This document shows positions 1 through 12,117 of a stretch of 64,000 nt of DNA, in pieces. The notes beneath the pieces are model-generated. The model saw only the letters and a list, made by a program, of their open reading frames with translations. It did not search any database and was not told where the DNA came from. The DNA is from Pseudomonas furukawaii. GTDB taxonomy: Bacteria > Pseudomonadota > Gammaproteobacteria > Pseudomonadales > Pseudomonadaceae. Numbering within the stretch: position 1 is the stretch's first letter; the number at the start of each line of letters is the position of its first letter. The DNA lies in NCBI RefSeq assembly GCF_002355475.1, contig NZ_AP014862.1:3658001-3722000 (forward strand). Direction: 5' to 3'. The translations under genes were made by a program, and so were the position numbers.

Positions 1-132
1 CGGGAAGCGCGGATCGTGGCCGTGCTGGTCCAGGTGCTCGACCCGGAAGTCCGGCGCCAGGGCGGCGAACAGCTTGCCGTAGGTGGCCGAGGGAAAGCCG
101 TTGGCATGGGCGAAGAAGATGGTCTGCGACAT
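1..132 (-). CDS. alpha/beta hydrolase, N-terminal part only (cut by window edge)
   Basis: The gene runs off the left edge and only its first 44 codons are visible, starting at the ATG at 132. The start MSQTIFFAHANGFPSATY is the N-terminal strand and HxNG oxyanion region typical of alpha/beta-hydrolase-fold esterases and lipases. The catalytic Ser, Asp and His lie outside the window, so substrate and activity cannot be judged. It is downstream of, and co-directional with, the acyl-CoA synthetase gene, so a role in acyl-ester metabolism is possible but is only an inference. Confidence 0.7.
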   Translation of the reverse strand, partial: MSQTIFFAHANGFPSATYGKLFAALAPDFRVEHLDQHGHDPRFP

Positions 133-197
133 GGCCTTGCACTCGTCGTGAACTGCTGGGATTTTCTGGCAGCGCCGAGGCGGCGGCAATGACCGTA

Positions 198-320
198 AGC
201 GCCAGTGATGATGGCGCTAGTGCCAAACTCCAGGCGTCAGGCCGGTGCGGCAGCTGCCGCGAACGCGCGCGCTGCCACAGGCCCCACCACAACCCCAGAC
301 GCCGGGACGCCTGTCCCGGC
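198..320 (-). other. intergenic hairpins downstream of the acyl-CoA synthetase gene
   Basis: Two perfect inverted repeats lie between the acyl-CoA synthetase stop and the hydrolase start. One is an 8-bp stem with a GCCT loop at 301-320 (GCCGGGAC/GTCCCGGC). The other is a 7-bp stem at 198-218 (AGCGCCA/TGGCGCT). Neither is followed by a T run on the minus strand, so they may be RNA-stabilising or weak termination hairpins rather than standard terminators. Confidence 0.3.
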
Positions 321-331
321 CCGACTTCATG

Positions 332-1999
332 TCAGTCGTGCCAGACGACCAGTTCCTGGCGCTCCAGCCACTCGGGGAAGCGCTTGCCGTAGGCGTCTTC
401 CACCCTGTTGCGCTTGATCTTCAGGGTCGGCGTGAGGAAACCGTTGTCCACCGCCCAGACCTCCTTGACCAGCACCAGTCCGCGCAGGCGTTCATGCTTG
501 TCGAGGTCGCCGTTGACCGCTTCCAGCAGGCTGCGCAGGCTCAGTTCCAGGTCGGCCCGGCCGCTGTTGGCGGCTTCCTGCCGCCCCACGTCGGACAGCA
601 CGCAGAGGGCCATGGGCTGGGGCAGGCCGTCACCCACGACGCAGACCTGTTCGATGCGCGGGTGCACGGCCAGGCGGTTCTCGATGGGGGCCGGCGCCAC
701 GTACTTGCCCTTGCTGGTCTTGAAGATCTCCTTGATGCGGCCGGTGAGTCGCAGATTGCCCTCCGCGTCCTGCTCGCCCTTGTCGCCGGTGCGCAGGAAG
801 CCGTCATCGGTGAAGACCTCGGCGGTCTTCTCGGGGTCCTTGTAGTAGCCCTGCATGGTGGCGCCGCTGCGCACCTGCACCTCCCCATCCTCGCTGATGC
901 GCACTTCCACGCCGGGACTGTTCTGGCCTATCCAGCCGGACTTGTAACGGCCCTTGCGGCACAGGTGGGAATAGCCGCAGTTCTCGGTCATGCCGTAGAC
1001 CTCCAGCACTTCCAGGCCCAGGCGCTTGTACCAGTTGAGCAGGGCCTCAGGGACCGGCGCGGCGCCGCAAAGGGCGTTGCGCACGGCATCCAGCCCGAGT
1101 CCGGCGAGCACCTTGCGGCCGACGATGCGGCCGATGATGGGCAGCCGCAGCAGGCGGTCGAGCTTCTCCGCCGGCATCTTCGAGTAGACCCCCATCTGGA
1201 ACTTGGTCCAGATGCGCGGCACGCCGAAGATGGCGGTGGGCCGGGCGCGGCGCAGGTCGTCGAGGAAGGTGTCGAGGCTTTCGGCGAAGAACACCGTCTG
1301 CCCGGCATAGAGCGAGCCCATCTCGACGAACATCCGCTCGGCCACGTGGCACAGCGGCAGGTAGGACAGCAGGCGGTCCTCCTCGCCGGTCTTGAACAGC
1401 TGCACGCCGTGGCTGGCAGCAAAGGCGAAGTTGCCGAAGTTGTGCATCACGCCCTTGGGCGTCCCGGTGGTGCCGGAGGTGTAGATGATGGTGGCGAGCT
1501 GGTCGGGCGCGGACTTCGGGTTGTCGCGGATGGGGTTGGCGACCTGCAGGTCCGCCCAGCTGAAATCGAACCGGCCTTCCGGATGGATGGGCAGCGCCAC
1601 GCTCGTCACGCCTTGGGGAATGCCACCGGCCATGGCGGGCCAGTCATCCAGCTTGCCGATGAACACCAGCGCGGCCTCGGAATGCTCCAGCACCTGGCGG
1701 ACCGAGTCGGCGGTGAGGTTGGGATAGAGGGGCACCGAGACGTGGCCGGCCATCCAGATGGCGAGGTCGGCCACTATCCAGTGGGCGCAGTTCTTGGAAA
1801 TGATCGCGATGCGGCTGCCCTGGGGCAGGTCGCGCCCCCGCAGCCAACTGGCGGCCCGACGGGCTTGTTCGCCGACATCCCCCCAGCTCAGCGCCTCGAT
1901 CCGGCCGCCGCCCAGGGGCTGGACCAGATAGCGCTTGTTCGGGTGACGGGCTTCGCGTTCGAAGAACACGTCGAGCGGTAAACGGACTGCATCAGCCAC
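332..1999 (-). CDS. AMP-binding acyl-CoA synthetase (long-chain fatty acid CoA ligase family)
   Basis: This 555-residue enzyme should activate a fatty or other carboxylic acid to its CoA thioester through an acyl-adenylate. The P-loop-like motif IIYTSGTTGTPKGV, the adenylate motif EVYGMTEN and the TGDKGEQDAEG motif followed by GRIKEIFKTSKGKYVAP are all intact, as in FadD/FAA1-type ligases. The start chosen is the GTG at 1999, because AAAGGAGG lies just upstream; an in-frame extension to 2038 lacks a ribosome site. It probably belongs to the gpsA-to-hydrolase run, which fits a lipid role. Substrate chain length cannot be read from the sequence. Confidence 0.88.
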   Translation of the reverse strand: MADAVRLPLDVFFEREARHPNKRYLVQPLGGGRIEALSWGDVGEQARRAASWLRGRDLPQGSRIAIISKNCAHWIVADLAIWMAGHVSVPLYPNLTADSVRQVLEHSEAALVFIGKLDDWPAMAGGIPQGVTSVALPIHPEGRFDFSWADLQVANPIRDNPKSAPDQLATIIYTSGTTGTPKGVMHNFGNFAFAASHGVQLFKTGEEDRLLSYLPLCHVAERMFVEMGSLYAGQTVFFAESLDTFLDDLRRARPTAIFGVPRIWTKFQMGVYSKMPAEKLDRLLRLPIIGRIVGRKVLAGLGLDAVRNALCGAAPVPEALLNWYKRLGLEVLEVYGMTENCGYSHLCRKGRYKSGWIGQNSPGVEVRISEDGEVQVRSGATMQGYYKDPEKTAEVFTDDGFLRTGDKGEQDAEGNLRLTGRIKEIFKTSKGKYVAPAPIENRLAVHPRIEQVCVVGDGLPQPMALCVLSDVGRQEAANSGRADLELSLRSLLEAVNGDLDKHERLRGLVLVKEVWAVDNGFLTPTLKIKRNRVEDAYGKRFPEWLERQELVVWHD

Positions 2000-2103
2000 A
2001 GGGCCTCCTCCTTTGTTCTTTTTGTGGGGGACAACCAAGCACTTGCTTGGTCGACTATTCCACGCACCCGGAGGAGGCGCAAGTTAAGAAATGTTGCGAG
2101 GGG

Positions 2104-2568
2104 TCAGTGATGGCGAACGTGATGCAGGGAACGCAGGGACAGGAGTCCCGGCACCAGGAGTTCGCCATCCAGCTCCGCCAGGCTGGCGGTGGCCATGGGC
2201 ACGGGTTCCTGGCGATGTCCGTGGATGAGGAGGCCCGCCAGTTCACTGACGAAGGGGTTGTGGGTGACCAGCAGGATTTCTTCCTCGCCGCGTTCGGAGA
2301 GGAATTCCACGGCGGCGCGGGGGTCGCTGTCGGGCGTCGCCCAGGGTGCGATGCCGATCGCGCCGGTGAAGCCCAGGGCCTCGCGAACCAGTTCGGCGCT
2401 CTGCTGGGCGCGGACGTAGGGGCTGGCGAGGATGGCCCCGAGCGGCCGCCCGGCAAGCCGGGCGGCGCTGTGCAGCACATCCTGCCGGCCATGCCGGGTC
2501 AGCTCCCGCGCCGCGTCGGTCGCGGCTCGGGGCTCGGCCTCGCCATGGCGCAGCAGCCAGAGCTTCAC
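2104..2568 (-). CDS. sixA: phosphohistidine phosphatase SixA
   Basis: This 154-residue protein belongs to the histidine phosphatase superfamily. It begins MKLWLLRHGEAEPRA, where the RHG motif carries the phospho-accepting His, and later has LLVTHNPFVSEL with the second catalytic His. The length and the lack of extra domains match SixA, which removes phosphate from histidine of phosphotransfer proteins. Its start overlaps the stop of the DUF4389 gene by 4 bases (2565-2568), so the two are probably translationally coupled. The physiological target is not visible here. Confidence 0.85.
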   Translation of the reverse strand: MKLWLLRHGEAEPRAATDAARELTRHGRQDVLHSAARLAGRPLGAILASPYVRAQQSAELVREALGFTGAIGIAPWATPDSDPRAAVEFLSERGEEEILLVTHNPFVSELAGLLIHGHRQEPVPMATASLAELDGELLVPGLLSLRSLHHVRHH

Positions 2569-2912
2569 AGCTTGGGCTCCTCGTCACGCACCGGATGGGC
2601 GGCCGGCGGCACCTGGTGCGGCGCTTCGCCCTCCGGGGCGCGGGGAGTCGGCCAATCGGCGAAGGGCCAGGGCTTGTCTTCGGAGTTGAAGGTGCCGAAA
2701 CGGCCGATCTGCGCCAGGTACTGGCTCAGGCTGTCGCCGAACCCCAGCAGGCTGGCGTTGGGCGCACCGTAGAAGGCCCGATAACCCAGCTGCAGCAGGA
2801 CCACGGCGCCGAGAATGATCTCGGCCAGCTGCCAGACGACGACGAAGATCAGCATCCACAACACGCGCAGCAGGATGTGCTCGCGTTGCAGGTCTTCGCG
2901 CTCTTCACTCAT
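2565..2912 (-). CDS. DUF4389 domain membrane protein
   Basis: This 115-residue protein has two hydrophobic stretches, about residues 15-33 (LLRVLWMLIFVVVWQLAE) and 34-46. They are followed by the conserved YRAFYGAPNASLLGFGDSLSQYLAQIGRF region of the DUF4389 family and a Pro-rich cytoplasmic tail. The family has no assigned biochemical function. It sits between gpsA and sixA with a 4-base overlap to sixA, implying co-transcription. A possible envelope-associated role is only suggested by the membrane segments and the gpsA neighbour. Confidence 0.8.
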   Translation of the reverse strand: MSEEREDLQREHILLRVLWMLIFVVVWQLAEIILGAVVLLQLGYRAFYGAPNASLLGFGDSLSQYLAQIGRFGTFNSEDKPWPFADWPTPRAPEGEAPHQVPPAAHPVRDEEPKL

Positions 2913-2961
2913 GGGGAATCTCCTTGTCCTTGGGGGGTGACGGGACGGGCGCGTCCCGGAT

Positions 2962-3984
2962 TCAGAAACCGGTGGTTGGAATGAAGTCTACGTCGGTCTT
3001 GGGCTCGCCGCGCATCAGCGCCTCGATGACCTGGGCCAGCGTACGCCCCTCGAAGAGGATGGCATGCAGACCCGCGACCAGTGGCATGTAGACCTGAAGC
3101 TCTTCGGCACGGGTCTTGAGGACCTTGAGGGTGTTCACGCCTTCGGCCACTTCCCCCAGGCGCGCCACCGCGTCTTCGAGGGACAGGCCCTCGCCGAGGG
3201 CGAAGCCCACCTGGTAGTTGCGGCTCTTGGGCGAGGAGCAGGTGACGATCAGATCGCCCACGCCGGCCAGGCCCAGGAAGGTCATGGGATTGGCGCCCAG
3301 CTTCACGGCGAAGCGCGTCATCTCCGCCAAGGCGCGGGTAATCAGCATGCTCTTGGTGTTCTCGCCCATGCCCAGGGCGGCGGCCATGCCGGACATGATG
3401 GCGTAGACGTTCTTCAGGGCGCCGCCCAGCTCCACGCCGAATCGATCCTGGCTGGCGTAGACGCGGAAGGTGCGGCCGTGAAGGGCGTCCTGCACCCGTT
3501 TGCAGAGCTCGGCATCCTCGCTGGCCACCACGGTGGCGGTCAGGGCGTGGTCGGCCACTTCCTTGGCGAGGTTGGGGCCGGACAGCACGCCGATACGGGC
3601 GTCGGGTGCGACATCCTCGAGGATCTGGCTCATCAGCTTGAAGCTCTGGGCCTCGATGCCCTTGGTGGTGCTCACCAGGAACTTGCCCGTCAGTTGCCCG
3701 GCCACCGGCTCCAGTACCTTGCGCAAGGCGCTGGAGGGTACGGCGACGAACACCAGCTCGCACTCGGCGAGCACGGCGGGCAGGTCGGTGCCGGGCTCCA
3801 CGCCCGGGTGGATCTTCACGCCCTTGAGGTAGCGCGGGTTCTCACGCTGGGTCCGGATCGCCTCGGCCTGTTCCGGGTCGCGCATCCACTGGCGCACGGG
3901 CCGGCCATTCTCGGCGAGCAGGTTGGCGAGGGCGGTGCCGAAGCTGCCGCCGCCGAGCACCGCGACGGGTTGCTGTAGTGTCAT
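2962..3984 (-). CDS. gpsA: glycerol-3-phosphate dehydrogenase [NAD(P)+]
   Basis: This cytoplasmic enzyme reduces dihydroxyacetone phosphate to sn-glycerol 3-phosphate, the backbone for phospholipid synthesis. The 340-residue protein starts at the ATG at 3984 ([20 protein letters not shown]) with the GGGSFGTA nucleotide-binding loop. It continues with the family motifs [27 protein letters not shown] and [11 protein letters not shown]. An in-frame extension upstream has no conserved sequence and was rejected. A TATAAT box lies on the minus strand 40 bases upstream. It heads the run to DUF4389 and sixA. Confidence 0.95.
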   Translation of the reverse strand: MTLQQPVAVLGGGSFGTALANLLAENGRPVRQWMRDPEQAEAIRTQRENPRYLKGVKIHPGVEPGTDLPAVLAECELVFVAVPSSALRKVLEPVAGQLTGKFLVSTTKGIEAQSFKLMSQILEDVAPDARIGVLSGPNLAKEVADHALTATVVASEDAELCKRVQDALHGRTFRVYASQDRFGVELGGALKNVYAIMSGMAAALGMGENTKSMLITRALAEMTRFAVKLGANPMTFLGLAGVGDLIVTCSSPKSRNYQVGFALGEGLSLEDAVARLGEVAEGVNTLKVLKTRAEELQVYMPLVAGLHAILFEGRTLAQVIEALMRGEPKTDVDFIPTTGF

Positions 3985-4325
3985 AACGGATCCATGTAGG
4001 CCATAGGGATGGCGAATTCGCGCATTATACGGAGGCATCGGCGACCGGCCAGCCTCAATCCCCGGGGCCGTGCGCTGGAAAAGCCGCCCGCCTCGGTTAA
4101 GATGCGCCCGTCCGACCGCCGAGCGCGACCTCCCGCAGTCTGTGCCGGAGGCTTCGAGGCATCTAAAATCCCCAGCACCGGGGCATGACGGACTAGAGTT
4201 CCAGCAAGGCTCCACCCATGGACGACCCCGCATCGAGGCAAATGGATGATGTGCCCCCGCTCCCCCCGACTGCCGAACAGGCAAACTCCGGCGGCGCTCC
4301 CCGAGGTAGAGGGAGTGCGCCACCC
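3985..4325. other. divergent intergenic region between gpsA and the hybrid kinase gene
   Basis: This 341-base gap separates two divergent genes. It holds the gpsA promoter candidate (TATAAT at 4029-4024 on the minus strand) and presumably the kinase promoter, for which no convincing -35/-10 pair was found. An in-frame ATG at 4218 could extend the kinase by 36 residues, but that stretch has markedly lower third-position GC (about 65 percent by my count) and rare codons (AGA, AGG, CGA). It is therefore probably untranslated leader. Confidence 0.5.
4024..4029 (-). promoter_or_regulatory. candidate -10 box of the gpsA promoter
   Basis: TATAAT reads on the minus strand from 4029 to 4024, 40 bases upstream of the gpsA ATG. 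The matching -35 region is poor, so activity is uncertain. Confidence 0.4.
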
Positions 4326-6233
4326 ATGAGCACACGCAACCGCTGGGACATCCATGCCCGTACCCAGCTCATCAGCCTCGGCCCGGCCCTGCTGCTCACC
4401 CTGCTCCTCACCGGTTTCTTCACCTTCGCCCGGCTCCAGGACCTGCGCCAGGAGCTCAACCATACCGGCCAGCTGATTGCCAGCCAGCTCGCCCCCGCCG
4501 TGGAATACGGCGTGGTCAACGGCAACCTCGAAGCGCTGGAAGGCCTGCTCCAGGCTAGCCTGGGCACGCCGCACCTGCGCTTCGTCGAGGTCCGGGACCG
4601 TGGCGACAATATCCTGGTGTACCTGGAACAGCCCGACAGCCTGGAGAAGACCGGCGTCCAGGTGGAGGTGTTCCACGCGCCCATCGTCCAGCAGCTGCCG
4701 GACCTGCAGGCCCGGCGCATCCTCGCCACCGGCGACAGTCGCACCACCGATGGCAACTACCTGGGACGCGTGGTGGTGGGCATGTCCAATGACGCCTTCA
4801 GCACCCGCCAGCAGGAAATCCTCCTCAAGGCCACGGCGCTGGCCCTGACCGCCCTGCTGCTGACCTTCCTGCTCGCCCGGCGCCTGGCGACCCGCCTGTC
4901 GCAGCCCATCAGCGCCATGGGCGAAGCGGTCAAGGCCATCCAGTCCGGCCACTACGACGCCAGCCTGCCGGAGGTGGACGACAGCGAACTGGGCGACCTC
5001 AGCCGCCATATCAACAACCTCGCCAATGGCCTCGAGAAGGCGGCGCAGGAGCAGCAGCAAGCCATGGACCAGCTGATCAAGGCCCGGGAGGAAGCGGAAA
5101 CCGCCAACCGCGCCAAGTCCGACTTCCTGGCCATGATGAGCCACGAGCTGCGTACGCCGATGAATGGCGTGCTGGGCATGCTGCAGCTGCTGGAAACCAC
5201 GGAAATGAACGACGAGCAGGCGGAGTACGCCGCCCTCGCCACGGAGTCCACCGAGCACCTGCTCAAGGTGATCAACGACATCCTCGACTTCTCCCGCATC
5301 GAGCGCGGCGCCCTGGAACTGGAAAGCATCCCCTTCAACCTGCTGGATCTGATCCTGGGCTCGGTGCAGGTGTTCCAGCATGGCGCCCAGCAACGCGGGC
5401 TGGACCTGGTCCTGGACACCCAGGAAGGCCTGGAGCGGGTGGAAGTGCAAGGCGACCCCACCCGGCTGCGGCAGATTCTGGTGAACCTGGTGGGTAATGC
5501 GCTCAAGTTCACCGAAGAAGGCGGCATCCGCGTGGAAACCCGCTGGCAGGCCCTGGACAGCGAGGTGCTCTGGCTGACCTGTGCGGTCCATGACAGCGGC
5601 ATCGGCATCGCGCCTGACCGCCTGGAGCACATGTTCGACGCCTTCCAGCAGGCCGACCAGTCCATCTCCCGACGCTATGGCGGCACCGGGCTTGGGCTGC
5701 CCATCGCCCGGACCCTGGCCGAACGCATGGGGGGCACCCTGCGCGCGGAAAGCCACGAAGGCTCCGGCTCGATCTTCACCCTGGAAATCCCCCTGCCCTT
5801 CCGCATCCAGGACGCCGACAGGACGGCCGGCGGCGCGCATCCGCAAGACGAAGGCGCCGGCCAGCAGGTGCTGCTGGTGGAGGACAACCCGGTGAACCAG
5901 ACCGTGATCGAGGCCATGCTGCGCAGCCTGGGCTTCCAGGTCAGCCTGGTGGGCGACGGCGCCCAGGCGGTCCACGAGGCCTCGCGCGCCACCTACGCCG
6001 TCATTCTCATGGATTGCCGCCTGCCGGTGCTGGACGGCTACGAGGCCACCCGGCAGATCCGCCAGTTGCCGGGCGGCGAGGCGGTGCCCATCATCGCCCT
6101 GACCGCCAATGCCCTGCAGGGCGACCGCGAGGCCTGCCTGGCCGCGGGAATGAACGACTACCTGGCCAAGCCCTTCAAGCGCGCCGACCTGCTGCGGGTG
6201 ATCCAGCGCTGGTTGAGCAGGCCGTCGGACTGA
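4326..6233 (+). CDS. membrane hybrid sensor histidine kinase, PA1611-like
   Basis: This is a 635-residue inner-membrane kinase with a C-terminal receiver. The order is TM1 (about 15-37), a periplasmic sensor of about 115 residues, TM2 (about 158-178), HAMP, a HisKA domain with the phospho-accepting H273 in [10 protein letters not shown], an ATPase domain with [11 protein letters not shown], and a receiver with D563 in ILMDCRLP and a K in LAKPF. There is no Hpt domain. Position beside fabA and this architecture match P. aeruginosa PA1611, which interacts with RetS and feeds the HptB branch of the Gac/Rsm network; that role is inferred. The start at 4326 was preferred over 4218 because codon use only becomes gene-like after it. 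Confidence 0.85.
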   Translation: MSTRNRWDIHARTQLISLGPALLLTLLLTGFFTFARLQDLRQELNHTGQLIASQLAPAVEYGVVNGNLEALEGLLQASLGTPHLRFVEVRDRGDNILVYLEQPDSLEKTGVQVEVFHAPIVQQLPDLQARRILATGDSRTTDGNYLGRVVVGMSNDAFSTRQQEILLKATALALTALLLTFLLARRLATRLSQPISAMGEAVKAIQSGHYDASLPEVDDSELGDLSRHINNLANGLEKAAQEQQQAMDQLIKAREEAETANRAKSDFLAMMSHELRTPMNGVLGMLQLLETTEMNDEQAEYAALATESTEHLLKVINDILDFSRIERGALELESIPFNLLDLILGSVQVFQHGAQQRGLDLVLDTQEGLERVEVQGDPTRLRQILVNLVGNALKFTEEGGIRVETRWQALDSEVLWLTCAVHDSGIGIAPDRLEHMFDAFQQADQSISRRYGGTGLGLPIARTLAERMGGTLRAESHEGSGSIFTLEIPLPFRIQDADRTAGGAHPQDEGAGQQVLLVEDNPVNQTVIEAMLRSLGFQVSLVGDGAQAVHEASRATYAVILMDCRLPVLDGYEATRQIRQLPGGEAVPIIALTANALQGDREACLAAGMNDYLAKPFKRADLLRVIQRWLSRPSD

Positions 6234-6345
6234 AACCATTGGTGCCGCTTCCAGGCATTCGTCGAGTGTGAAGGGATGTTAAAGTGCGTCACGATTTGCT
6301 GGCGGAAGCCCCTGGCACGGGAGTTCCAGCCCAACGAAGCGACCA

Positions 6346-6365
6346 AGTGAACGACTGTGCTCGCT
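6346..6365. promoter_or_regulatory. candidate DesT-type operator upstream of fabA
   Basis: AGTGAACGACTGTGCTCGCT lies 121 bases before the fabA start. The left half, AGTGAACG, agrees with the half-site I recall for the P. aeruginosa repressor DesT, which controls fabAB and desCB in response to acyl-CoA composition. The right half is degenerate. This is pattern-based inference. Confidence 0.4.
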
Positions 6366-6486
6366 ACGCTGTGACTTTCACCGCAACGCAATAGTCTATG
6401 ACTAGTCTGTCGCCTGAGACCCGTCCGGTCCGGCAGAAAGAAGAATGCAAAGCCCTGTGCCGCACGGGGACCATTGAGGAGCTCGC

Positions 6487-7002
6487 ATGACCAAACAAAA
6501 CGCCTATACCCGGGAAGACCTGCTGCGCTGCAGTCGCGGCGAGCTGTTCGGCCCTGGTAATGCGCAACTGCCCGCCCCCAACATGCTGATGATCGACCGC
6601 ATCGTCCACATCAGTGAGACCGGCGGGAAGTACGGCAAAGGCGAAATCGTCGCCGAGCTCGACATCAATCCCGACCTGTGGTTCTTCGCCTGCCACTTCG
6701 AAGGCGACCCGGTCATGCCCGGCTGCCTCGGCCTCGACGCCATGTGGCAGCTGGTCGGTTTCTACCTCGGCTGGCAGGGCAACCCCGGCCGTGGCCGCGC
6801 CCTCGGCTCCGGCGAAGTGAAATTCTTCGGCCAGGTCCTGCCGTCCGCGAAAAAGATCACCTACAACATCCATATCAAGCGCACTATTAATCGTTCGCTG
6901 ATCCTCGGCATCGCCGATGGCACCGTCGCCGTCGACGGCCGCGAGATCTACAGCGCCGAAGGCCTGCGCGTCGGCCTGTTCACCTCTACCGACAGCTTCT
7001 GA
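6487..7002 (+). CDS. fabA: 3-hydroxydecanoyl-[ACP] dehydratase/isomerase
   Basis: FabA dehydrates 3-hydroxydecanoyl-ACP and isomerises trans-2- to cis-3-decenoyl-ACP. This is the branch point for anaerobic-type unsaturated fatty acid synthesis. The 171-residue protein has the catalytic pair H70 and D84 in [17 protein letters not shown], exactly at the E. coli positions. The ribosome site GAGGAG precedes the ATG at 6487. It is followed after 11 bases by fabB, as in the classic fabAB operon. Control by DesT through the site at 6346-6365 is likely. Confidence 0.97.
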   Translation: MTKQNAYTREDLLRCSRGELFGPGNAQLPAPNMLMIDRIVHISETGGKYGKGEIVAELDINPDLWFFACHFEGDPVMPGCLGLDAMWQLVGFYLGWQGNPGRGRALGSGEVKFFGQVLPSAKKITYNIHIKRTINRSLILGIADGTVAVDGREIYSAEGLRVGLFTSTDSF

Positions 7003-7013
7003 AGGACATCCGC

Positions 7014-8231
7014 ATGCGTCGCGTCGTGATCACTGGCCTGGGCATCGTCTCCTGCCTGGGCAATGACAAAGCCACCGTCTCCGAGAACCTGCGCGCCGGT
7101 CGTTCCGGCATCCGGCACAACCCGTCCTACGCGGAAATGGGTCTGCGCAGCCAGGTTTCCGGCTCCGTGAACCTGAACCTGGAAGAGTTGATCGATCGCA
7201 AGATCTTCCGCTTCATGGGTGATGCCGCTGCCTACGCCTACCTGGCGATGCAGCAGGCCATCGAAGACGCCGGCCTGACCGCCGAGCAGATTTCCAACCC
7301 CCGTGTCGGCCTGATCGCCGGCTCCGGTGGTGCATCCACCCTGAACCAGATGGAAGCCATCGACATCCTGCGCGAGAAGGGCGTCAAGCGCATCGGCCCA
7401 TACCGTGTGACCCGCACCATGGGCAGCACCGTATCCGCCTGCCTGGCCACCCCCTTCCAGATCAAGGGCGTGAACTTCTCCATCTCCTCCGCCTGCGCCA
7501 CCAGCGCCCACTGCATCGGCCAGGCCATGGAGCAGATCCAGCTGGGCAAGCAGGACATGGTCTTCGCCGGCGGCGGCGAGGAAGAGCACTGGAGCCAGAG
7601 CTGCCTGTTCGACGCCATGGGTGCCCTGTCCACCCAGTACAACGAGACCCCCGAGCGCGCTTCCCGCGCCTACGACGCCAAGCGTGACGGTTTCGTCATC
7701 GCCGGCGGCGGCGGCATGGTGGTGGTCGAGGAGCTCGAGCACGCCCTGAAGCGCGGCGCCAAGATCTACGCCGAAATCGTCGGCTACGGCGCCACTTCCG
7801 ATGGCTACGACATGGTCGCCCCGAGCGGCGAAGGCGCCATCCGCTGCATGCAGCAGGCGTTGTCCACCGTCGACACCCCCATCGACTACCTGAACACCCA
7901 CGGCACCTCCACCCCGGTGGGCGACGTTGCGGAGATCCGCGGCGTGCGTGAAGTGTTCGGCGACAAGGCCCCGGCCATCAGCTCCACCAAGAGCCTGTCC
8001 GGCCACAGCCTGGGCGCCGCTGGCGTGCAGGAAGCCATCTACTGCCTGCTGATGATGGAAGGCCAGTTCATGGCCGGCTCCGCCAACATCGACGAACTGG
8101 ACCCGGAAGTGGCCGACCTGCCGATCCTGCGCGAAACCCGCGAAGGCGCGAAAGTCGACACCGTGATGTCCAACAGCTTCGGCTTCGGCGGCACCAACGC
8201 CACCCTGGTGCTGCGTCGTTTCAACGGCTGA
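7014..8231 (+). CDS. fabB: beta-ketoacyl-ACP synthase I
   Basis: FabB elongates acyl-ACPs, including the cis-3-decenoyl-ACP made by FabA, and is needed for unsaturated fatty acids. The 405-residue protein has the condensing-enzyme triad C161 ([10 protein letters not shown]), H296 ([11 protein letters not shown]) and H331 ([12 protein letters not shown]). It starts [16 protein letters not shown]. It is co-transcribed with fabA and ends just before a strong rho-independent terminator. Confidence 0.97.
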   Translation: MRRVVITGLGIVSCLGNDKATVSENLRAGRSGIRHNPSYAEMGLRSQVSGSVNLNLEELIDRKIFRFMGDAAAYAYLAMQQAIEDAGLTAEQISNPRVGLIAGSGGASTLNQMEAIDILREKGVKRIGPYRVTRTMGSTVSACLATPFQIKGVNFSISSACATSAHCIGQAMEQIQLGKQDMVFAGGGEEEHWSQSCLFDAMGALSTQYNETPERASRAYDAKRDGFVIAGGGGMVVVEELEHALKRGAKIYAEIVGYGATSDGYDMVAPSGEGAIRCMQQALSTVDTPIDYLNTHGTSTPVGDVAEIRGVREVFGDKAPAISSTKSLSGHSLGAAGVQEAIYCLLMMEGQFMAGSANIDELDPEVADLPILRETREGAKVDTVMSNSFGFGGTNATLVLRRFNG

Positions 8232-8260
8232 TCGCCACGGCCATCGCCGTACTCAAGACA

Positions 8261-8286
8261 AAGGGCGCCGCAAGGCGCCCTTTTTC
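8261..8286 (+). terminator. rho-independent terminator of fabAB
   Basis: A perfect stem GGGCGCC/GGCGCCC with a GCAA loop (8263-8280) is followed by TTTTT and preceded by AA. It lies 30 bases after the fabB stop. The minus strand also has a short T run after the stem, so it may serve the converging MddA-like gene too. Confidence 0.9.
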
Positions 8287-8318
8287 TTTGGTCTGTCCCG
8301 CCCTGTCGCCCAGGCTCC

Positions 8319-9092
8319 TCAGGCCGCCTCGCGCCCACCGTCCGCCTTGGCGCGGCTGCCGATACGCGGCAGCAGCATGGGGACCTGCCGCCGGTACTCG
8401 GCGTATTCGGGGTGGGCGCGAACCAGGTCCCGCTCTTCGAGCCGGATGGCCGCCAGGATGTAGAGGCTGGTGAGAACCGCGAACAGCAGGTGCGCCGCGC
8501 TCATGGTCGGGGTGGCCCAGAAGCAGAGGAACCAGCCGAGGTAGAGGGGGTGGCGCACCAGCTTGTAGGCGCCGGGTACCTTGAACGCCAGATTGGTGTA
8601 GGGCCGACCCAGCAGCTGCAACCAGACCTGGCGCAGGCCGAACAGGTCGAAGTGGTTGATCAGCAGCGTCGCGTACAGCACCAGCGCCCAGCCGAAGCCG
8701 AAGACCGCGCCCATCACCAGTCGCCCGGAGCGGTTCTCTATCACCCAGATTTCGCCGCCCAGGGGCTGCCAGAAGCTGTAGAGCAGGATCAGCGCCAGGC
8801 TGGAGAAGAGCACATAGGTGCTGCGTTCCGCCGCTTCGGGAATCCAGCGCGTCCACCAGGCCTTGAAGGCGGGCCGGGCCATCAGGCTGTGCTGCACGGC
8901 GAACAGTCCCAGCAGCAGCACGTCGATGCCCAGTGCCGTCCAGAACGGCAGCCGTGGATCGCCATCCAGGGTTCGCGGGGCGAACGGCAGGTTGGCGACG
9001 AAACCGATGGAGTAGATGAAGGTGGCGAGGAAGACCAGGTAACTGATCACACCGTAGCCGAAGATCGAGACACGCTTGAAAAGGTTGAACAT
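8319..9092 (-). CDS. mddA: probable methanethiol S-methyltransferase (MddA-like, NnrU/ICMT superfamily)
   Basis: This 257-residue integral membrane protein has about five hydrophobic segments. It carries AVQHSLMARPAFKAWWTRW, WAERSTYVLFSS-like residues (AAERSTYVLFSS) and the C-terminal VRHPLYLGWF and ERDLVRAHPEYAEYRR motifs shared with isoprenylcysteine methyltransferases. The combination fits MddA, which methylates methanethiol with S-adenosylmethionine to give dimethyl sulfide, as described in Pseudomonas. A different small-molecule methyl acceptor is possible. It is followed by no related sulfur genes; its upstream neighbour is a histidine kinase gene ending at 9186. Confidence 0.7.
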   Translation of the reverse strand: MFNLFKRVSIFGYGVISYLVFLATFIYSIGFVANLPFAPRTLDGDPRLPFWTALGIDVLLLGLFAVQHSLMARPAFKAWWTRWIPEAAERSTYVLFSSLALILLYSFWQPLGGEIWVIENRSGRLVMGAVFGFGWALVLYATLLINHFDLFGLRQVWLQLLGRPYTNLAFKVPGAYKLVRHPLYLGWFLCFWATPTMSAAHLLFAVLTSLYILAAIRLEERDLVRAHPEYAEYRRQVPMLLPRIGSRAKADGGREAA

Positions 9093-9185
9093 GATGCACT
9101 CCTGCCGGGGGTCTGGTCGGCGGCATCGCTCCGCCGTGAGATGCAGAGTGACCCTGGCCTGTATCAGTCCGATGGCTGGCGGCGC

Positions 9186-12005
<2,820 letters not shown>

Positions 12006-12080
12006 CGCAGTGCCCTCCGGGGAAGCTGGACTGCCTGAGTATAGGAACAGCGCCACGGCGTCCGGTGGGGCGCGCGGCGC

Positions 12081-12098
12081 ATTGAAACAATTGAAACA
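12081..12098 (-). repeat. tandem direct repeat between regulator and kinase genes
   Basis: Two abutting perfect copies of a 9-bp unit (ATTGAAACA on the plus strand, TGTTTCAAT on the minus strand) lie 76-93 bases upstream of the kinase start. OmpR-family regulators bind direct repeats, so this could be an autoregulatory site, but the unit is somewhat short. Confidence 0.5.
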
Positions 12099-12117
12099 AA
12101 GCGGCGCAGCCGGCCGC

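Noticed and set aside
4218-4325. N-terminal extension of the PA1611-like kinase from the ATG at 4218
   Set aside because: Codon use there is unlike the rest of the gene (lower third-position GC, AGA/AGG/CGA codons) and the sequence is low-complexity; the start at 4326 is preferred, though not proven.
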